A stretch of 64,000 nt of DNA, from NCBI GenBank assembly GCA_023399155.1, contig JAEWQP010000011.1:149439-213438 (forward strand), given 5' to 3'. Source of the DNA: Verrucomicrobiota bacterium. Its GTDB lineage: Bacteria > Verrucomicrobiota > Verrucomicrobiia > Opitutales > Opitutaceae. Shown here piece by piece: positions 63,718 to 64,000 of this stretch (the stretch's first letter is position 1; each line of letters begins with the position of its first letter). Both the position numbers and the translations under genes were made by a program. The notes under the pieces are model-generated. The model had not been told where the DNA came from, searched no databases, and was given only the letters and a program-made list of their open reading frames with translations.

Positions 63718-63876
63718 GCCTCCACGGACGGCGCGGTTGTGGAAGACCTCGTTTTTCAGCGCAGCGCGGTACCACTGAACTTCTCAATCGCGTCGACGCG
63801 AGAGCGCACGGGCAGATCGATGAGCAGTTTCCAGTCGAGGCGCTCGCGACCGGAACGTGTCCCGCGCTCCAGTTGA
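63718..63876 (-). pseudogene. Frameshifted remnant of an IS4-family transposase
   Basis: On the minus strand one frame gives RERLDWKLLIDLPVRSRVDA then IEKF; shifting frame by one continues WYRAALKNEVFHN. Intact IS4-type transposases read DWxLLTxLPVxSRxxAxEKLxWYxxRWKIEVFHK at this place, so the two pieces match consecutively with a frameshift between IEK and WYR. No complete transposase is left. Confidence 0.6.
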
Positions 63877-64000
63877 GGTGGACCCCGTCCTCTGGACAGG
63901 GGAACCGTGAGAGTTAGTTATGTTTTGAGAGTGACTGAGGGCGAGCCGATTGGCCGCTTCCGAGGACACGTGCCTTTAGGCTTACCGCAGGAAGCGGCCA
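63874..64000. mobile_element. Possible insertion-sequence end and inverted repeat at the right edge
   Basis: TGAGGTGGACCCC followed by CTCTGGACAGGGG looks like an IS3-family terminal repeat (TG start, GGACA near position 20). Downstream TGGCCGCTTCC (63951-63961) and GGAAGCGGCCA (63990-64000) form a perfect 11-base inverted pair. The element would continue outside the window. Confidence 0.4.

Overview
The window looks like a chromosomal segment of a high-GC Verrucomicrobium, most likely an Opitutaceae-type bacterium. The evidence is a C-terminal sorting signal of the VPDSG-CTERM kind (VPD motif, hydrophobic stretch, basic end), known from Verrucomicrobia, plus an exosortase, the PrsK/PrsR/PrsT trio of exosortase systems, few recognisable Shine-Dalgarno sites and a very large exopolysaccharide (EPS) locus. 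Taxonomy is inferred from gene families only.

Layout. 1-3.65 kb: cytochrome oxidase assembly (partial ctaB and ctaA on minus; a SCO1/SenC copper protein and a His-rich secreted protein on plus). 4.0-13.5 kb, minus: short Wza-like export protein, sigma-54 response regulator PrsR, histidine kinase PrsK, giant TPR lipoprotein PrsT and an exosortase. 13.7-34.6 kb, almost all minus: acyltransferase, SGNH hydrolase, glycosyltransferases, NDP-sugar epimerases, an adenylate-forming enzyme/SDR/ACP/hexapeptide-transferase cassette, sulfotransferase, DUF5060-type glycosidase-like protein, GlpD-like oxidoreductase, a GT39-like membrane transferase and a Wzx-like flippase. 34.7-42.2 kb: a more AT-rich block with asparagine-synthase-like protein, Wzy-like polymerase, acetyltransferase and glycosyltransferases. 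42.3-53.4 kb: nucleotide-sugar dehydrogenase, beta-helix protein, PssD/PssE (Alg14/Alg13-like) pair, Wzc-like co-polymerase, FemAB-like protein, initiating sugar transferase, and at the 5' end a NusG/RfaH-like antiterminator. 55.1-55.9 kb: one VPDSG-CTERM protein behind a good sigma-54 promoter. 56.3-63.7 kb: a tightly coupled five-gene plus-strand operon of large secreted proteins and small membrane proteins. The right end is mobile-element debris.

How it fits together: the NusG-like protein probably opens the long EPS operon. The sugar transferase, glycosyltransferases and PssD/E build a lipid-linked unit, Wzx flips it, Wzy polymerises it, and Wzc/Wza-like proteins control length and export. 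Epimerase, dehydrogenase, acyl, sulfo and acetyl transferases supply or decorate sugars. PrsK/PrsR with sigma-54 probably switches on the sorted VPDSG-CTERM protein, which the exosortase would process.

The most unusual signal is a family of heptamer- or octamer-phased repeats, many folding as inverted arms, lying between these genes. Two copies enclose a four-helix-bundle (23S rRNA intervening-sequence type) gene, one intact and one decayed. Several sit exactly at 3' ends of genes and supply the stop codon or, for the exosortase, a 44-residue repetitive tail. This looks like a mobile or structural element family that I cannot match to a described class.
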